From contig CAMDLY010000021.1 in assembly GCA_945902115.1 (NCBI GenBank), positions 1-38,886 of the forward strand: a DNA stretch of 38,886 nucleotides. The letters are read 5' to 3'. A program made the translations under genes and the position numbers. Under the pieces are notes generated by a model. That model ran no database searches. It was not told the DNA's origin and worked only from the letters and a program-made list of their open reading frames with translations. The stretch is from Lishizhenia tianjinensis. GTDB taxonomy: Bacteria > Bacteroidota > Bacteroidia > Flavobacteriales_D > Crocinitomicaceae. Shown piece by piece: positions 8,697 through 16,331 of the stretch (positions within the stretch are counted from its first letter, which is position 1; each line of letters begins with the position of its first letter).

Positions 8697-9944
8697 TTAT
8701 ATTAACATTCCGGCCGCCACTGTATTATTCGAAAATTCATCAATTAATACAAATGCACCAGTGCTTCTATTTTTTCGGTACGCATCAAAACACAAAGGCG
8801 TTGTGGTCTTAAGCTTGATTCTCGCGATATCATTCTTTGACAAAGTACTTTCCCCTTGGTTGCGTTTCAATTCGTTCAAGTCTATTTTATACACTATTTC
8901 TTTAATCACACATTTTCCTACTCTTGACGTGTGTTGAAAACTGAATTTTCCATTGAGTGACATTGGATTTTCTCCCATCCAGCATACCATTGCCTCTAGT
9001 TCTTGACTTTGATTGGGTTGATTGGCAGTTTTCACAATCATATCTCCACGACTAATGTCTATATCGTCCTCCAACTCCAAGCAAATAGACTGAGGAGCGA
9101 AGGCCTCTTCCAATTGATTTTCCGCTAAATGGATAGTCTTCACCCTACTCGTTAAACGAGAGGGAATTGCGGTAATTTCATCCCCCACACGAACAATTCC
9201 ACTGGCAATTCTTCCCGCATAACCGCGGAAATCGTGATGCGCGGACGTATGCGGACGAATCACGGTTTGCACTGGGAAGCGAAAATCAATGTGGTTGATG
9301 TCGTTTGCCACCGGGATATTCTCCAAAGAGTGTAATAAAGTTTCTCCGTTATACCACGACATCTTATCAGATCGATTGACTACGTTGTCTCCCTTCAATG
9401 CGGAAATTGGGATAAACTTAAAATCCTGAATGTCCAATTTGGCGGCGAAATCTTGGTACTGATCTTTAATTTTATCAAACTGAGATTGGTCATAATTTAC
9501 CAAATCCATTTTATTGATACAGACAATTACGTGAGGTATTTGCAGTAATGAAGCAATGTAACTGTGTCGTTTAGTCTGTTCGACCACTCCGTTTCTTGCA
9601 TCAATAAGTATTAGCGCGGCATTTGCAGTCGAGGCTCCTGTCACCATATTTCTAGTGTACTGGATATGTCCAGGTGTATCAGCAATGATGAATTTCCTCT
9701 TTGGAGTTGAAAAATACCTATATGCCACATCGATGGTAATTCCTTGTTCGCGCTCGTCTTTTAATCCATCGGTAAGCAGAGAAAAATCAATCTCATCCAA
9801 TCCTTTTCGTTTGCTTGCGGCTTCAAGGGAAGCCAATTGATCTTGAAAAATACTTTTGGAATCATAGAGCAAACGACCAATCAAGGTGCTTTTTCCGTCA
9901 TCGACACTTCCTGCAGTTGTAAATCTTAGTAGCTCCTCTTTCAT
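8697..9944 (-). CDS. cysN: Sulfate adenylyltransferase subunit 1 (GTPase)
   Basis: The start chosen is the ATG at 9944, one base after the cysD stop, giving 415 residues that begin directly before the G domain; an in-frame extension to 10007 would overlap cysD. The GTPase motifs are AGSVDDGKST (G1, about 11-20), DTPGH (G3) and NKMD (G4), followed by EF-Tu-like beta-barrel domains. With CysD it forms ATP sulfurylase, which makes adenosine 5'-phosphosulfate from ATP and sulfate driven by GTP hydrolysis. APS kinase is not fused here; it is the separate cysC gene upstream. No APS/PAPS or sulfite reductase gene is in the window. Confidence 0.95.
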   Translation of the reverse strand: MKEELLRFTTAGSVDDGKSTLIGRLLYDSKSIFQDQLASLEAASKRKGLDEIDFSLLTDGLKDEREQGITIDVAYRYFSTPKRKFIIADTPGHIQYTRNMVTGASTANAALILIDARNGVVEQTKRHSYIASLLQIPHVIVCINKMDLVNYDQSQFDKIKDQYQDFAAKLDIQDFKFIPISALKGDNVVNRSDKMSWYNGETLLHSLENIPVANDINHIDFRFPVQTVIRPHTSAHHDFRGYAGRIASGIVRVGDEITAIPSRLTSRVKTIHLAENQLEEAFAPQSICLELEDDIDISRGDMIVKTANQPNQSQELEAMVCWMGENPMSLNGKFSFQHTSRVGKCVIKEIVYKIDLNELKRNQGESTLSKNDIARIKLKTTTPLCFDAYRKNRSTGAFVLIDEFSNNTVAAGMLI

Positions 9945-9945
9945 C

Positions 9946-10848
9946 TTAAAAATATCCTTCCCTCTTTCGCTCTTCCATGGCGGCTTCCGAGCGTTGGTCG
10001 TCCGCACGATTGCCGCGTTCGGTATCCTTGGCGGTTGCTACCTCGGCTATGATCTCATCCAATGTATGCGCTTTGGATTCTATAGCTCCTGTGATCGTTA
10101 AATCCCCAATCGTTCTGAATCGTACAACTTCTTTCGTTATCTTTTCATTGGGTTTTAAGGTTAAGAACGGTGAATTCGCCAACAGGGTATCTCCTCTTCT
10201 CACCACTTCTCTTTCATGAGAAAAATATAGGCTTGGCAATTGAATATTTTCTTTCTTTATGTAATTCCAAATATCCATCTCCGTCCAATTGCTGATTGGG
10301 AAGACGCGAAAATGCTCCCCTTGATTTTTTCTTCCGTTGTATAAATTCCATAACTCCGGGCGTTGATTTTTTGGATCCCATTGGCCAAATTCATCCCGAT
10401 GAGAAAAAAATCTTTCTTTTGCTCTTGCTTTCTCTTCGTCGCGTCTGGCGCCACCCATCGCAGCATCGAATTTATGTTTTTCAATCGTATCTAACAGGGT
10501 GGGGATTTGTGCTGTGTTTCGAGAAGCACTGACCCCTTTTTCATCGTGAGCAAACCCTTTGTTTATAGCTTCTTGTACACTTCCAACAATGAGTGTTGCG
10601 CCTATCCTCTTCACCAGCGCATCCCTGAAAGTCATTGTTTCTTCAAAATTATGTCCCGTATCGATATGGACCAATGGAAATGGGATTCTAGCGGGATAAA
10701 ATGCCTTTAACGCGAGGTGAGTAAGCACTATTGAGTCTTTCCCTCCGGAAAAAAGTATACATGGATTTTCAAATTGAGCATAAGCTTCCCTAATAACATG
10801 GATTGACTCGGCCTCCAACTCTTCTAAAAAAGAAAGTCTATAACTCAT
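9946..10848 (-). CDS. cysD: Sulfate adenylyltransferase subunit 2
   Basis: A 300-residue PP-loop ATP pyrophosphatase of the PAPS-reductase fold. The signature SGGKDS is at 34-39, then LVHIDTGHNF, GGARRDEEKARAKERFFS and RVFPISNWTEMDIW, all typical of CysD. It is the catalytic subunit that adenylates sulfate, in complex with CysN. The start overlaps the cysC stop in an ATGA (10845-10848), and the stop is one base before the cysN start, so cysC-D-N are translationally coupled. Confidence 0.96.
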   Translation of the reverse strand: MSYRLSFLEELEAESIHVIREAYAQFENPCILFSGGKDSIVLTHLALKAFYPARIPFPLVHIDTGHNFEETMTFRDALVKRIGATLIVGSVQEAINKGFAHDEKGVSASRNTAQIPTLLDTIEKHKFDAAMGGARRDEEKARAKERFFSHRDEFGQWDPKNQRPELWNLYNGRKNQGEHFRVFPISNWTEMDIWNYIKKENIQLPSLYFSHEREVVRRGDTLLANSPFLTLKPNEKITKEVVRFRTIGDLTITGAIESKAHTLDEIIAEVATAKDTERGNRADDQRSEAAMEERKREGYF

Positions 10849-11438
10849 ATTTTATTTTGTGTACTTAGTCTCAAAATTCCTTCAGCCACCAACAGTACGC
10901 ACTCATTCAAAGAAAAATTCTCCGTATTCACAATGATATCTGGATCAGCTGGTCTTTCAAAACTATCGGAAATTCCAGTGAAATTTTTTATTTCTCCTGA
11001 ACGGGCTTTCTCATAAAGTCCTTTGGGATCACGCTTTTCGCATGTTTCGATACTGCAATCCACAAAAACTTGCAAGGAATGTTGATTTATGAGAATTTGC
11101 TTTACCAATTCGCGCTGTTCTTCATAGGGTGTTATGAACGAACAAATAACAATTAAACCAGCTTCAGCCATAAGATTGGCAACTTCTGCTGCCCTTCGTA
11201 CATTTTCTAAACGTTCAACGGCGGTGAATCCTAAATCTTTATTCAGCCCTAAGCGGGTATTGTCTCCATCAAGCACATAGGTATGATTCCCCAGTTCAAA
11301 GAGTTTTTTTTCTAAGGAATTAGCTATAGCAGACTTACCAGATCCTGACAAGCCAAATAACCATACCACGCAGGAAATATGCCCGTTGTGAGAGGCTCTT
11401 TTTGCTTTGTCTATTAAAAAATCTTGCTTCTTAATCAC
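10845..11438 (-). CDS. cysC: Adenylyl-sulfate kinase
   Basis: A 197-residue APS kinase with the P-loop GLSGSGKS at 29-36, the LDGDNTRLGLNKDLGF block that binds APS, and the downstream RRAAEVANLM and SFITPYEEQRE motifs. It phosphorylates APS to PAPS, the universal sulfate donor. Its start overlaps the DUF2061 stop by 4 bp, and its stop overlaps cysD by 4 bp. In a polysaccharide locus with no reductase in sight, PAPS for glycan sulfation is a reasonable inference. A sulfotransferase is not visible in this window. Confidence 0.96.
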   Translation of the reverse strand: MIKKQDFLIDKAKRASHNGHISCVVWLFGLSGSGKSAIANSLEKKLFELGNHTYVLDGDNTRLGLNKDLGFTAVERLENVRRAAEVANLMAEAGLIVICSFITPYEEQRELVKQILINQHSLQVFVDCSIETCEKRDPKGLYEKARSGEIKNFTGISDSFERPADPDIIVNTENFSLNECVLLVAEGILRLSTQNKI

Positions 11439-11677
11439 TTAGACTTTCTATTCGTCAAGCCAAAATTCATCCGATACCAAATACGCTCATGGAAATAGTA
11501 CAATATCATTTTCGTAATAACTTCCACTCCTCCTATTTTTAATCCCATCATGGCATCTCCAGTAATAATCCAACTTAATACCATAGTGTCGATAGTCCCA
11601 ATTATTCGCCATGTTATCGTTTTGGCAAGGTGTCTTTTTACACTAGGATTTCGGTTAATTAGTAAATCAAGTATCAT
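11435..11677 (-). CDS. DUF2061 small membrane protein
   Basis: An 80-residue protein with the DUF2061 pattern: KTITWRIIGTIDTMVLSWIITG, a first membrane helix, then a GVEVITKMILYYFHERIWYR segment with a second helix ending in aromatic and basic residues. DUF2061 has no established function. It overlaps cysC by 4 bp and is first in the sulfate-activation set, an association I have seen in other Flavobacteriales. Anchoring or sulfate-related transport is possible but unproven. Confidence 0.82.
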   Translation of the reverse strand: MILDLLINRNPSVKRHLAKTITWRIIGTIDTMVLSWIITGDAMMGLKIGGVEVITKMILYYFHERIWYRMNFGLTNRKSK

Positions 11678-11699
11678 TTTTTTTTACGGCTTCGCCCTT

Positions 11700-11736
11700 C
11701 TCAGTCACAGCTATTTGTTGAGAATCCTGTGATGAG
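11700..11736 (-). promoter_or_regulatory. Leader hairpin upstream of DUF2061-cysCDN
   Basis: On the minus strand, CTCATCACAG (11736-11727) pairs with CTGTGA-C-TGAG (11710-11700): ten base pairs with one bulged C and a 16-nt loop. Inside the loop TTCTCA (11724-11719) can alternatively pair with TGAGAA (11703-11698), which would break the base of the first stem. There is no U-run after it, so it is not a simple terminator. It ends 22 nt before the DUF2061 ATG. Confidence 0.4.
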
Positions 11737-11763
11737 TGGCAGTTAATCTATGACGAGGAACAA

Positions 11764-12294
11764 TTAAGTTTTACTCCAAAGTAACAAAATTGGTTCTTCG
11801 TGCTGTTTTTTGTATTTATCTAGTTCAACTTGATTCATTACGAGGTAACGGATTTTTCGTTGCACCAAACCCTCTGCTTTTTCAATTAATTCTGTTAAAT
11901 ATACTTTGTCAACTTTCCCTACGAGTATAACATCAATAATACCGGAGTCTCTTCCTTTCGCGTAATCACCTATCAAATAGGCGTTTTCCACATCTCCTAA
12001 ACGTTGGATGACCCATTCAATGATGGAATCCAAGCCTGTCATTTTAGAAACGATACTTCGGATTTCTGGAAATAAAGGATGTGATTGTTTGGCTCGGTAA
12101 TTTATCACATTTCCAACTGCTTCACTTTCAAGTATTCCTGCTTCAGTCAGGCGATTAAGTTCAACCCTAACAGAATTTGTGCTTTCCCCAAATTCATCTG
12201 CTAGCTGGCGTAAATATGCTTTCATAGTTGGGTTGAGAAAAAACCTCACCAACAGGCGAACTCTTGTTTTTGATGTGATTAATGCTTCTAACAT
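11764..12294 (-). CDS. Winged-helix regulator with degenerate nucleotidyltransferase domain
   Basis: A 176-residue protein. Residues about 5-70 form an ArsR-like winged helix-turn-helix (AYLRQLADEFGESTNSVRVE, then LTEAGILE and a wing). Residues about 90-176 resemble a MNT/Pol-beta nucleotidyltransferase core (AYLIGDYAKGRD then IIDVILVG). The usual GS is GD (Asp110), and the first Asp of the DxD pair is Ile, leaving only Asp121, so nucleotidyl transfer is unlikely. It stands at the head of the minus-strand polysaccharide series, behind the clearest promoter here and next to a pair of 13-bp direct repeats, which suggests an autoregulated regulator of the locus. Targets and ligand are unknown. 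Confidence 0.75.
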   Translation of the reverse strand: MLEALITSKTRVRLLVRFFLNPTMKAYLRQLADEFGESTNSVRVELNRLTEAGILESEAVGNVINYRAKQSHPLFPEIRSIVSKMTGLDSIIEWVIQRLGDVENAYLIGDYAKGRDSGIIDVILVGKVDKVYLTELIEKAEGLVQRKIRYLVMNQVELDKYKKQHEEPILLLWSKT

Positions 12295-12301
12295 TGAGTA
12301 A

Positions 12302-12332
12302 CAAATTTACTCGGTTTGATTTTAAATGCCAA
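12302..12332 (-). promoter_or_regulatory. Promoter of the polysaccharide-locus regulator
   Basis: On the minus strand TTG (12332-12330), 20 nt, then TAAATTTG (12309-12302), an exact match to the Bacteroidota -33/-7 consensus. The ATG of the regulator starts only 7 nt after the -7 element, so the mRNA should be leaderless or nearly so. Confidence 0.7.
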
Positions 12333-12366
12333 ATTAAATATTCATAAAGTTGCATTAAATATTCAT
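12333..12366. repeat. Two 13-bp direct repeats, candidate operator
   Basis: ATTAAATATTCAT occurs at 12333-12345 and again at 12354-12366, identical, with a 21-bp period (two helical turns). The first copy touches the -33 element of the regulator promoter. Placement and phasing suit a dimeric or tandem regulator site. Confidence 0.5.
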
Positions 12367-12429
12367 ATTAGGCTGTGAACAATTTTTCAGTAAAAAAGAA
12401 CTTCATTCGTTTTTGTTCTCATTATGTCT

Positions 12430-12437
12430 TACTTTTG
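12430..12437 (+). promoter_or_regulatory. -7 element for tRNA-Ser
   Basis: TACTTTTG matches TAnnTTTG and lies 36 nt before the mature tRNA 5' end. The only nearby TTTG (12412-12415) is 14 nt away, shorter than usual, so the -33 element is uncertain. Confidence 0.45.
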
Positions 12438-12473
12438 TCATCGCTTTTTTATACCTAATAGGTGAAAAAAATA

Positions 12474-12564
12474 GGAGAGGTGTCCGAGTGGTTGAAGGAG
12501 CACGCCTGGAAAGTGTGTATAGGTCTAAAGCTTATCGAGGGTTCGAATCCCTCTCTCTCCGCCA
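12474..12564 (+). tRNA. tRNA-Ser (GGA)
   Basis: A 91-nt cloverleaf. The acceptor arm GGAGAGG pairs with TCTCTCC (last pair G-T), followed by discriminator G and an encoded CCA. The anticodon loop is CTGGAAA with anticodon GGA (UCC/UCU serine codons), the variable arm is long as in class II tRNAs, and the T-arm is GAGGG-TTCGAAT-CCCTC. It separates the polysaccharide locus from the next genes and is followed at once by a terminator. Confidence 0.97.
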
Positions 12565-12572
12565 ACCAATCT

Positions 12573-12599
12573 AAAAGCTAGCCATGAGGCTAGCTTTTT
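12573..12599 (+). terminator. Intrinsic terminator after tRNA-Ser
   Basis: AAAAGCTAGCC, loop ATGA, GGCTAGCTTTT: an 11-bp perfect stem ending in a T-run. It lies 9 nt after the tRNA CCA. The A-run on the 5' side means it could also stop minus-strand transcripts from the secreted-protein gene. Confidence 0.9.
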
Positions 12600-12652
12600 C
12601 GCTTAAAAGAGTTTCGAAGTCCTGATGTTGTAATGGCCTCATGACGTGCCGT

Positions 12653-13336
12653 TTATTTATTTCGTAATGCTTCTATTGCCACGGACACCATATTGGAAAT
12701 CTGCTTTTGGCTTAAACCGTTTCCATTGAGCACTAAAGACCCAAATTCATAACGTGTAATTTTATCAAAATTCCCTATTCTCACTCTATTTCGGTAAACT
12801 CTTTTTCTTTCTTGGTCAAATACTTTAATTTTCAGTACGACATAGGGTCTCAGCCGTGAAACATTTGTTCCCGTTTCGCTGCCTATCATTAGGCCTCTAT
12901 TTGCATCAATTCTAATGAACACATCCGCATAATAGTCTCTTTCGAAGGACCTAATAGCCTTATTACGACAACTTGTTGGCAATCCCCCGACCGAATGTTG
13001 AGTAGACCACGTCGATACATTCTGTCCATTTTTATTTACTCTGTAAATACATTTTGCTACTGATGGCACTTTCTCTCCTACAAGTTTTTCAATGCTAGCT
13101 ATTACAGAATCTCTTATTACAGGACTCAGACTAATATTGTTGATCCCACTGCCGGAAAACCCATCATTTTGAAAACCCAAGACTGACCTGTCAACTAACT
13201 CAGGGTTTATGTGCCAGTCAAAATCGTAAATCCCCATAGTGGCAGTGATGCTATTTTGCTGAACAGCACTTGTATCTTGAGCACTCAAACTAAAAAAAAT
13301 GCCCAGAATAAAAAAAGAAAGGCCTACTGTTTTCAT
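12653..13336 (-). CDS. Secreted protein of unknown function
   Basis: A 227-residue protein that I do not recognise. The N-terminus is a clear signal peptide (MKTVGLSFFILGIFFSLSAQ, cleavage probably after SA). The mature part is rich in beta-forming residues, with two cysteines about 30 residues apart (in AKCIYRV and PTSCRNK) that could form a disulfide in the periplasm. The C-terminal third is basic (VFDQERKRVYRNRVRIGNF). It is transcribed away from the TonB receptor, and the 17-bp palindrome lies between the two start codons, so they may share control. No function is proposed. Confidence 0.7.
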   Translation of the reverse strand: MKTVGLSFFILGIFFSLSAQDTSAVQQNSITATMGIYDFDWHINPELVDRSVLGFQNDGFSGSGINNISLSPVIRDSVIASIEKLVGEKVPSVAKCIYRVNKNGQNVSTWSTQHSVGGLPTSCRNKAIRSFERDYYADVFIRIDANRGLMIGSETGTNVSRLRPYVVLKIKVFDQERKRVYRNRVRIGNFDKITRYEFGSLVLNGNGLSQKQISNMVSVAIEALRNK

Positions 13337-13399
13337 ATTTATACATTTAAGTCTGGTAAAATTAAACGATGCAACGTATTAATGAACGCATAATCCTTA

Positions 13400-13416
13400 T
13401 TTAGAATAATTCTAAA
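13400..13416. promoter_or_regulatory. 17-bp perfect palindrome, candidate iron-repressor box
   Basis: TTTAGAAT-A-ATTCTAAA, 8-bp arms around one central base. Its layout matches the 7-1-7 form of Fur-type boxes (TGATAAT-N-ATTATCA). It lies between the divergent starts of the secreted-protein gene and the FecA-like receptor, 17 bp upstream of the receptor's candidate -33 TTG. Confidence 0.55.
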
Positions 13417-13433
13417 ATACCACTTTTTTGGTA

Positions 13434-13464
13434 TTGTGCTTTCCTTAGAAACTATTGAAATTTG
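13434..13464 (+). promoter_or_regulatory. Candidate promoter of the TonB receptor
   Basis: TTG (13434-13436), 20 nt, GAAATTTG (13457-13464; one mismatch to TAnnTTTG), only 4 nt before the chosen ATG at 13469. A hairpin AATACCA/TGGTATT (13416-13422 with 13429-13435) overlaps the -33 region. Confidence 0.4.
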
Positions 13465-13468
13465 TCTC

Positions 13469-15685
13469 ATGAAATATTACGGCCTATCTATCGGTATTTT
13501 TTTATTTTCTCTAAATTTATTTTCTCAAGAAATAATAAAAGGTGATAGTCTAAAAACCAAAACCACGGCGGAAGTCTTACTTAGATCAGAAGTTCGTGAC
13601 CTGATGAGGTTGCAAGCCCTTGACGGTCTTCGAATAAATGCCGGTAAGAAAAACGAAATTATTCAATTTAACGCATTGAACGCGGACCTTTCAACAAACA
13701 ACTACCGACAAATTATGGCAAAAGTGCCGGGAATTTCCATTTGGGAAAATGACGGATCTGGCATACAAACATCAGTAGCTTCGAGAGGATTGAGTCCAAA
13801 TAGGTCATGGGAATTTAACGTTCGAATGAATGGCGCCGATATTTCTTCTGAAGCCTATGGTTATCCGGAGGCCTATTTTACACCGCCCGCTGAGGCATTA
13901 GAAAAACTTGAAATAATTAGAGGGGCATCAGCGTTGCAGTATGGAACACAATTCGGTGGTGTAATGAATTACGTGACCAAAAAGTCTATCGGCAATAAGC
14001 CTTTTGCTTTAGAGACTCAACAAACTATTGGTAGTAATGGCTTATTCAATGCCTATAATGCCATTGGCGGTAAACTAAAAAAACTGTCATATTACGGATA
14101 TTTACACCACAGAAGTGCAGACGGGTGGAGAGAAAATAGCCGTTACCGCACAACTACTGGCCATGCCACAATTACCTACGCGTTCACGGAAAAATTATCA
14201 GCCACCTTAGAATATACGCGGATGGATTACCTAAGCCAACAACCGGGTGGGCTTACGGATTCTCTGTTCAGAGAAGACAACAGACAATCGGTGAGGTCGA
14301 GAAATTGGTTCAGTACGCCATGGAACTCGTCAGCTTTTCACGTGGACTATGACATCAACAAAGCACAAAAGCTGAAATTAAGCGTATTCAATACTTTTGC
14401 TCAACGAAACAGTATTGGTTTCACGAAAGACATCAACCTTGTTGATTCTCTAAATGGAGCATTCTACAACCAACGTCAAATTGATCGCGATTTTTACAAC
14501 AATACAGGAGCTGAGTTGAGGTATTTAGCCTCTTACAAATTAATGAATCAAGAATCGGCGCTATCCATCGGTGCGAGATTATACAATGGCAGTACCAAGC
14601 GAAGACAAGGTGCAATCGGTTCAGTAAACAGTGATTTTGACATAGCTATCGTTCAACAACACACGTCTGCCAATGGATCGTATGATTACAAAAAAGACCT
14701 CGTGTTCGGGACCAAGAATGCCGCGGTTTTCATCGAAAACATGTTTCAATTGACCAAAAATTTCTCAATTACCCCTGGCGTAAGATGGGAGTTGATTCAT
14801 TCTTCTGCTAACGGTTTAATTGACAAGCCGATTATTGGAGATACAATGAATGTCCCGAATCAAGTTCGTCAGGTATTGATAGGTGGCGTTGGCGCAGAAT
14901 ACAAATTAGGCAAGACAACTAACCTTTATGCGAACCTCACACAAGCCTTTAGGCCTGTGACCTATGCAGAATTAACTCCTTCAGCGACCACAGATTCAAT
15001 AGATAACACATTAAAAGACGCATCTGGTTACAATGCCGATTTTGGCTATCGCGGTGAATTGGGAAAAGCAATAACTTTTGACATCGGAGGATTTTACCTA
15101 TTCTACGACAACAGAATCGGTACTATATCAGTAAATGGGAAAAATCTAAAAACGAATATAGGCGCTTCTGTAAGTAAAGGGATTGAATCATTCATAGAAA
15201 TTGATCTATTCAAGGCTATACAACAAGATACTAAACTTGGGAATCTTAAAATCTTTGCAAATGTTGCATTGATTGATGCCCGTTACACACGTTGGGATGA
15301 CCCCGCTGCAGTTTTAGATTCTGCCAGAGATTACCGCGGGAATTTTGTTGAAAATGCACCACGAAGTATTAATAGATTCGGAATCTCCTACAAATACAAA
15401 CGCTTTTCTGCCTCATTACAGTCTAATCATGTTGGGGCCGTATACACGGATGCACTTAATACAGAACTTGCAAATTCTAAAGCAACAATTGGTAAAATTG
15501 ACGGGTATATGGTGATGGATTTAACGTGCACATACTTGATAAATGGTAAATACAACGTGAAATTGGGAGTTAACAATCTTGCTGATGAGCGCTACGCTAC
15601 AAGAAGGGCGGGGGGTTATCCAGGACCTGGTTTGTTGCCGGGAAATGGAAGAACTTTTTTCTTCTCCATTGGAGCCAAGTTTTAA
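13469..15685 (+). CDS. TonB-dependent outer-membrane receptor, FecA-like
   Basis: The ATG at 13469 is preferred over the GTG at 13436 because it starts a clean signal peptide (MKYYGLSIGIFLFSLNLFSQ) and the candidate promoter ends 4 nt before it. The protein is 738 residues. It has a plug domain (IMAKVPGISIWENDGSG, RGLSPNRS, LEIIRGASALQYGTQFGG) followed by a 22-strand-type barrel whose last strand ends in Phe (FFFSIGAKF). It lacks the N-terminal carboxypeptidase-like domain of SusC proteins. The plug resembles ferric-citrate/siderophore receptors of the FecA group. No FecI/FecR pair, SusD or siderophore gene lies next to it. Iron-chelate uptake is inferred from the family and the palindrome upstream. 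Confidence 0.87.
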   Translation: MKYYGLSIGIFLFSLNLFSQEIIKGDSLKTKTTAEVLLRSEVRDLMRLQALDGLRINAGKKNEIIQFNALNADLSTNNYRQIMAKVPGISIWENDGSGIQTSVASRGLSPNRSWEFNVRMNGADISSEAYGYPEAYFTPPAEALEKLEIIRGASALQYGTQFGGVMNYVTKKSIGNKPFALETQQTIGSNGLFNAYNAIGGKLKKLSYYGYLHHRSADGWRENSRYRTTTGHATITYAFTEKLSATLEYTRMDYLSQQPGGLTDSLFREDNRQSVRSRNWFSTPWNSSAFHVDYDINKAQKLKLSVFNTFAQRNSIGFTKDINLVDSLNGAFYNQRQIDRDFYNNTGAELRYLASYKLMNQESALSIGARLYNGSTKRRQGAIGSVNSDFDIAIVQQHTSANGSYDYKKDLVFGTKNAAVFIENMFQLTKNFSITPGVRWELIHSSANGLIDKPIIGDTMNVPNQVRQVLIGGVGAEYKLGKTTNLYANLTQAFRPVTYAELTPSATTDSIDNTLKDASGYNADFGYRGELGKAITFDIGGFYLFYDNRIGTISVNGKNLKTNIGASVSKGIESFIEIDLFKAIQQDTKLGNLKIFANVALIDARYTRWDDPAAVLDSARDYRGNFVENAPRSINRFGISYKYKRFSASLQSNHVGAVYTDALNTELANSKATIGKIDGYMVMDLTCTYLINGKYNVKLGVNNLADERYATRRAGGYPGPGLLPGNGRTFFFSIGAKF

Positions 15686-15719
15686 AAATTGACCTGAGAG
15701 TTTTGATCTGTAGCCTCAT

Positions 15720-16331
15720 TTAAACCCTTGCGTAGGGTAAGCGACTAAGTAAGGTTGTTTTTGCATAACCGTCGAGGCCGTTAATCGTCACCACATTCCC
15801 TTTATCCAACTGTATCCAATAATCGTCGTTCAATAATTCCTCATTGACGAATATCTTTTCAATGGAGGCAATTACATGTAAAGTTCCATTTTCTTGAATG
15901 ATGTATTCGTTGAGGTACTTACACAGCAATTGAACAGGACTGTCTTTTACAAAGGGTACCTCAATTCCGGATTTCCACTCCGCTTCAATTCCCGTTGCTT
16001 CAAATTCACTTACTTCCTCTGAGTAATTAGCAGAGGTTTGATGCGCTTCAGACATAAAAGATTCCGTAATGGCATTCACAGAAAAGAATTTCGCCTCCTT
16101 TATGTTCGAATAGGTATGTCGAGGAACCGTTGGGGGACGAAGTATGAAACCCAAGAGTGCTGGGTCACTTCCTAAATGGGTAATACTCGAAAACACCGCT
16201 ACATTGGGAATACCTTCACTCGAAATGCTTCCTATCAAATTGGCCGACTTGTAACCCATACAAGAATTGATAAGATTCAATCTTGGAACTTTAGGAAGAG
16301 ATTCGAAAAAAGATTTATCTAAACAAGTCAT
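15720..16331 (-). CDS. Flavin reductase-like split-barrel protein
   Basis: A 203-residue protein with the FMN-binding split-barrel fold: NLINSCMGYKSANLIGS near the N-terminus, NVAVFSSITHLGSDPALLGF, then TYSNIKEAKFFSVNAI, the usual order in flavin reductase-like proteins. It likely reduces or holds free flavin. As the last gene of the photolyase operon (4-bp ATGA overlap with the DUF2805 gene), a role in supplying reduced flavin to the two FAD photolyases is a natural inference, untested here. It faces the TonB receptor gene with a 34-bp gap. Confidence 0.8.
   Translation of the reverse strand: MTCLDKSFFESLPKVPRLNLINSCMGYKSANLIGSISSEGIPNVAVFSSITHLGSDPALLGFILRPPTVPRHTYSNIKEAKFFSVNAITESFMSEAHQTSANYSEEVSEFEATGIEAEWKSGIEVPFVKDSPVQLLCKYLNEYIIQENGTLHVIASIEKIFVNEELLNDDYWIQLDKGNVVTINGLDGYAKTTLLSRLPYARV

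Noticed and set aside
11698..11736. H-type pseudoknot or SAM-II-like riboswitch upstream of DUF2061
   Set aside because: The order of pairing segments allows a pseudoknot, but the loop crossing the first stem is only one nucleotide and the known SAM-II sequence blocks are absent. Kept only as alternative hairpins.
12474..12564. tRNA-Ser as an attachment site for an integrated element
   Set aside because: No second copy of the tRNA 3' end and no integrase gene were seen in the window.
13469..15685. SusC-type glycan importer
   Set aside because: No N-terminal carboxypeptidase-like domain and no SusD gene beside it; the plug resembles ferric-chelate receptors.
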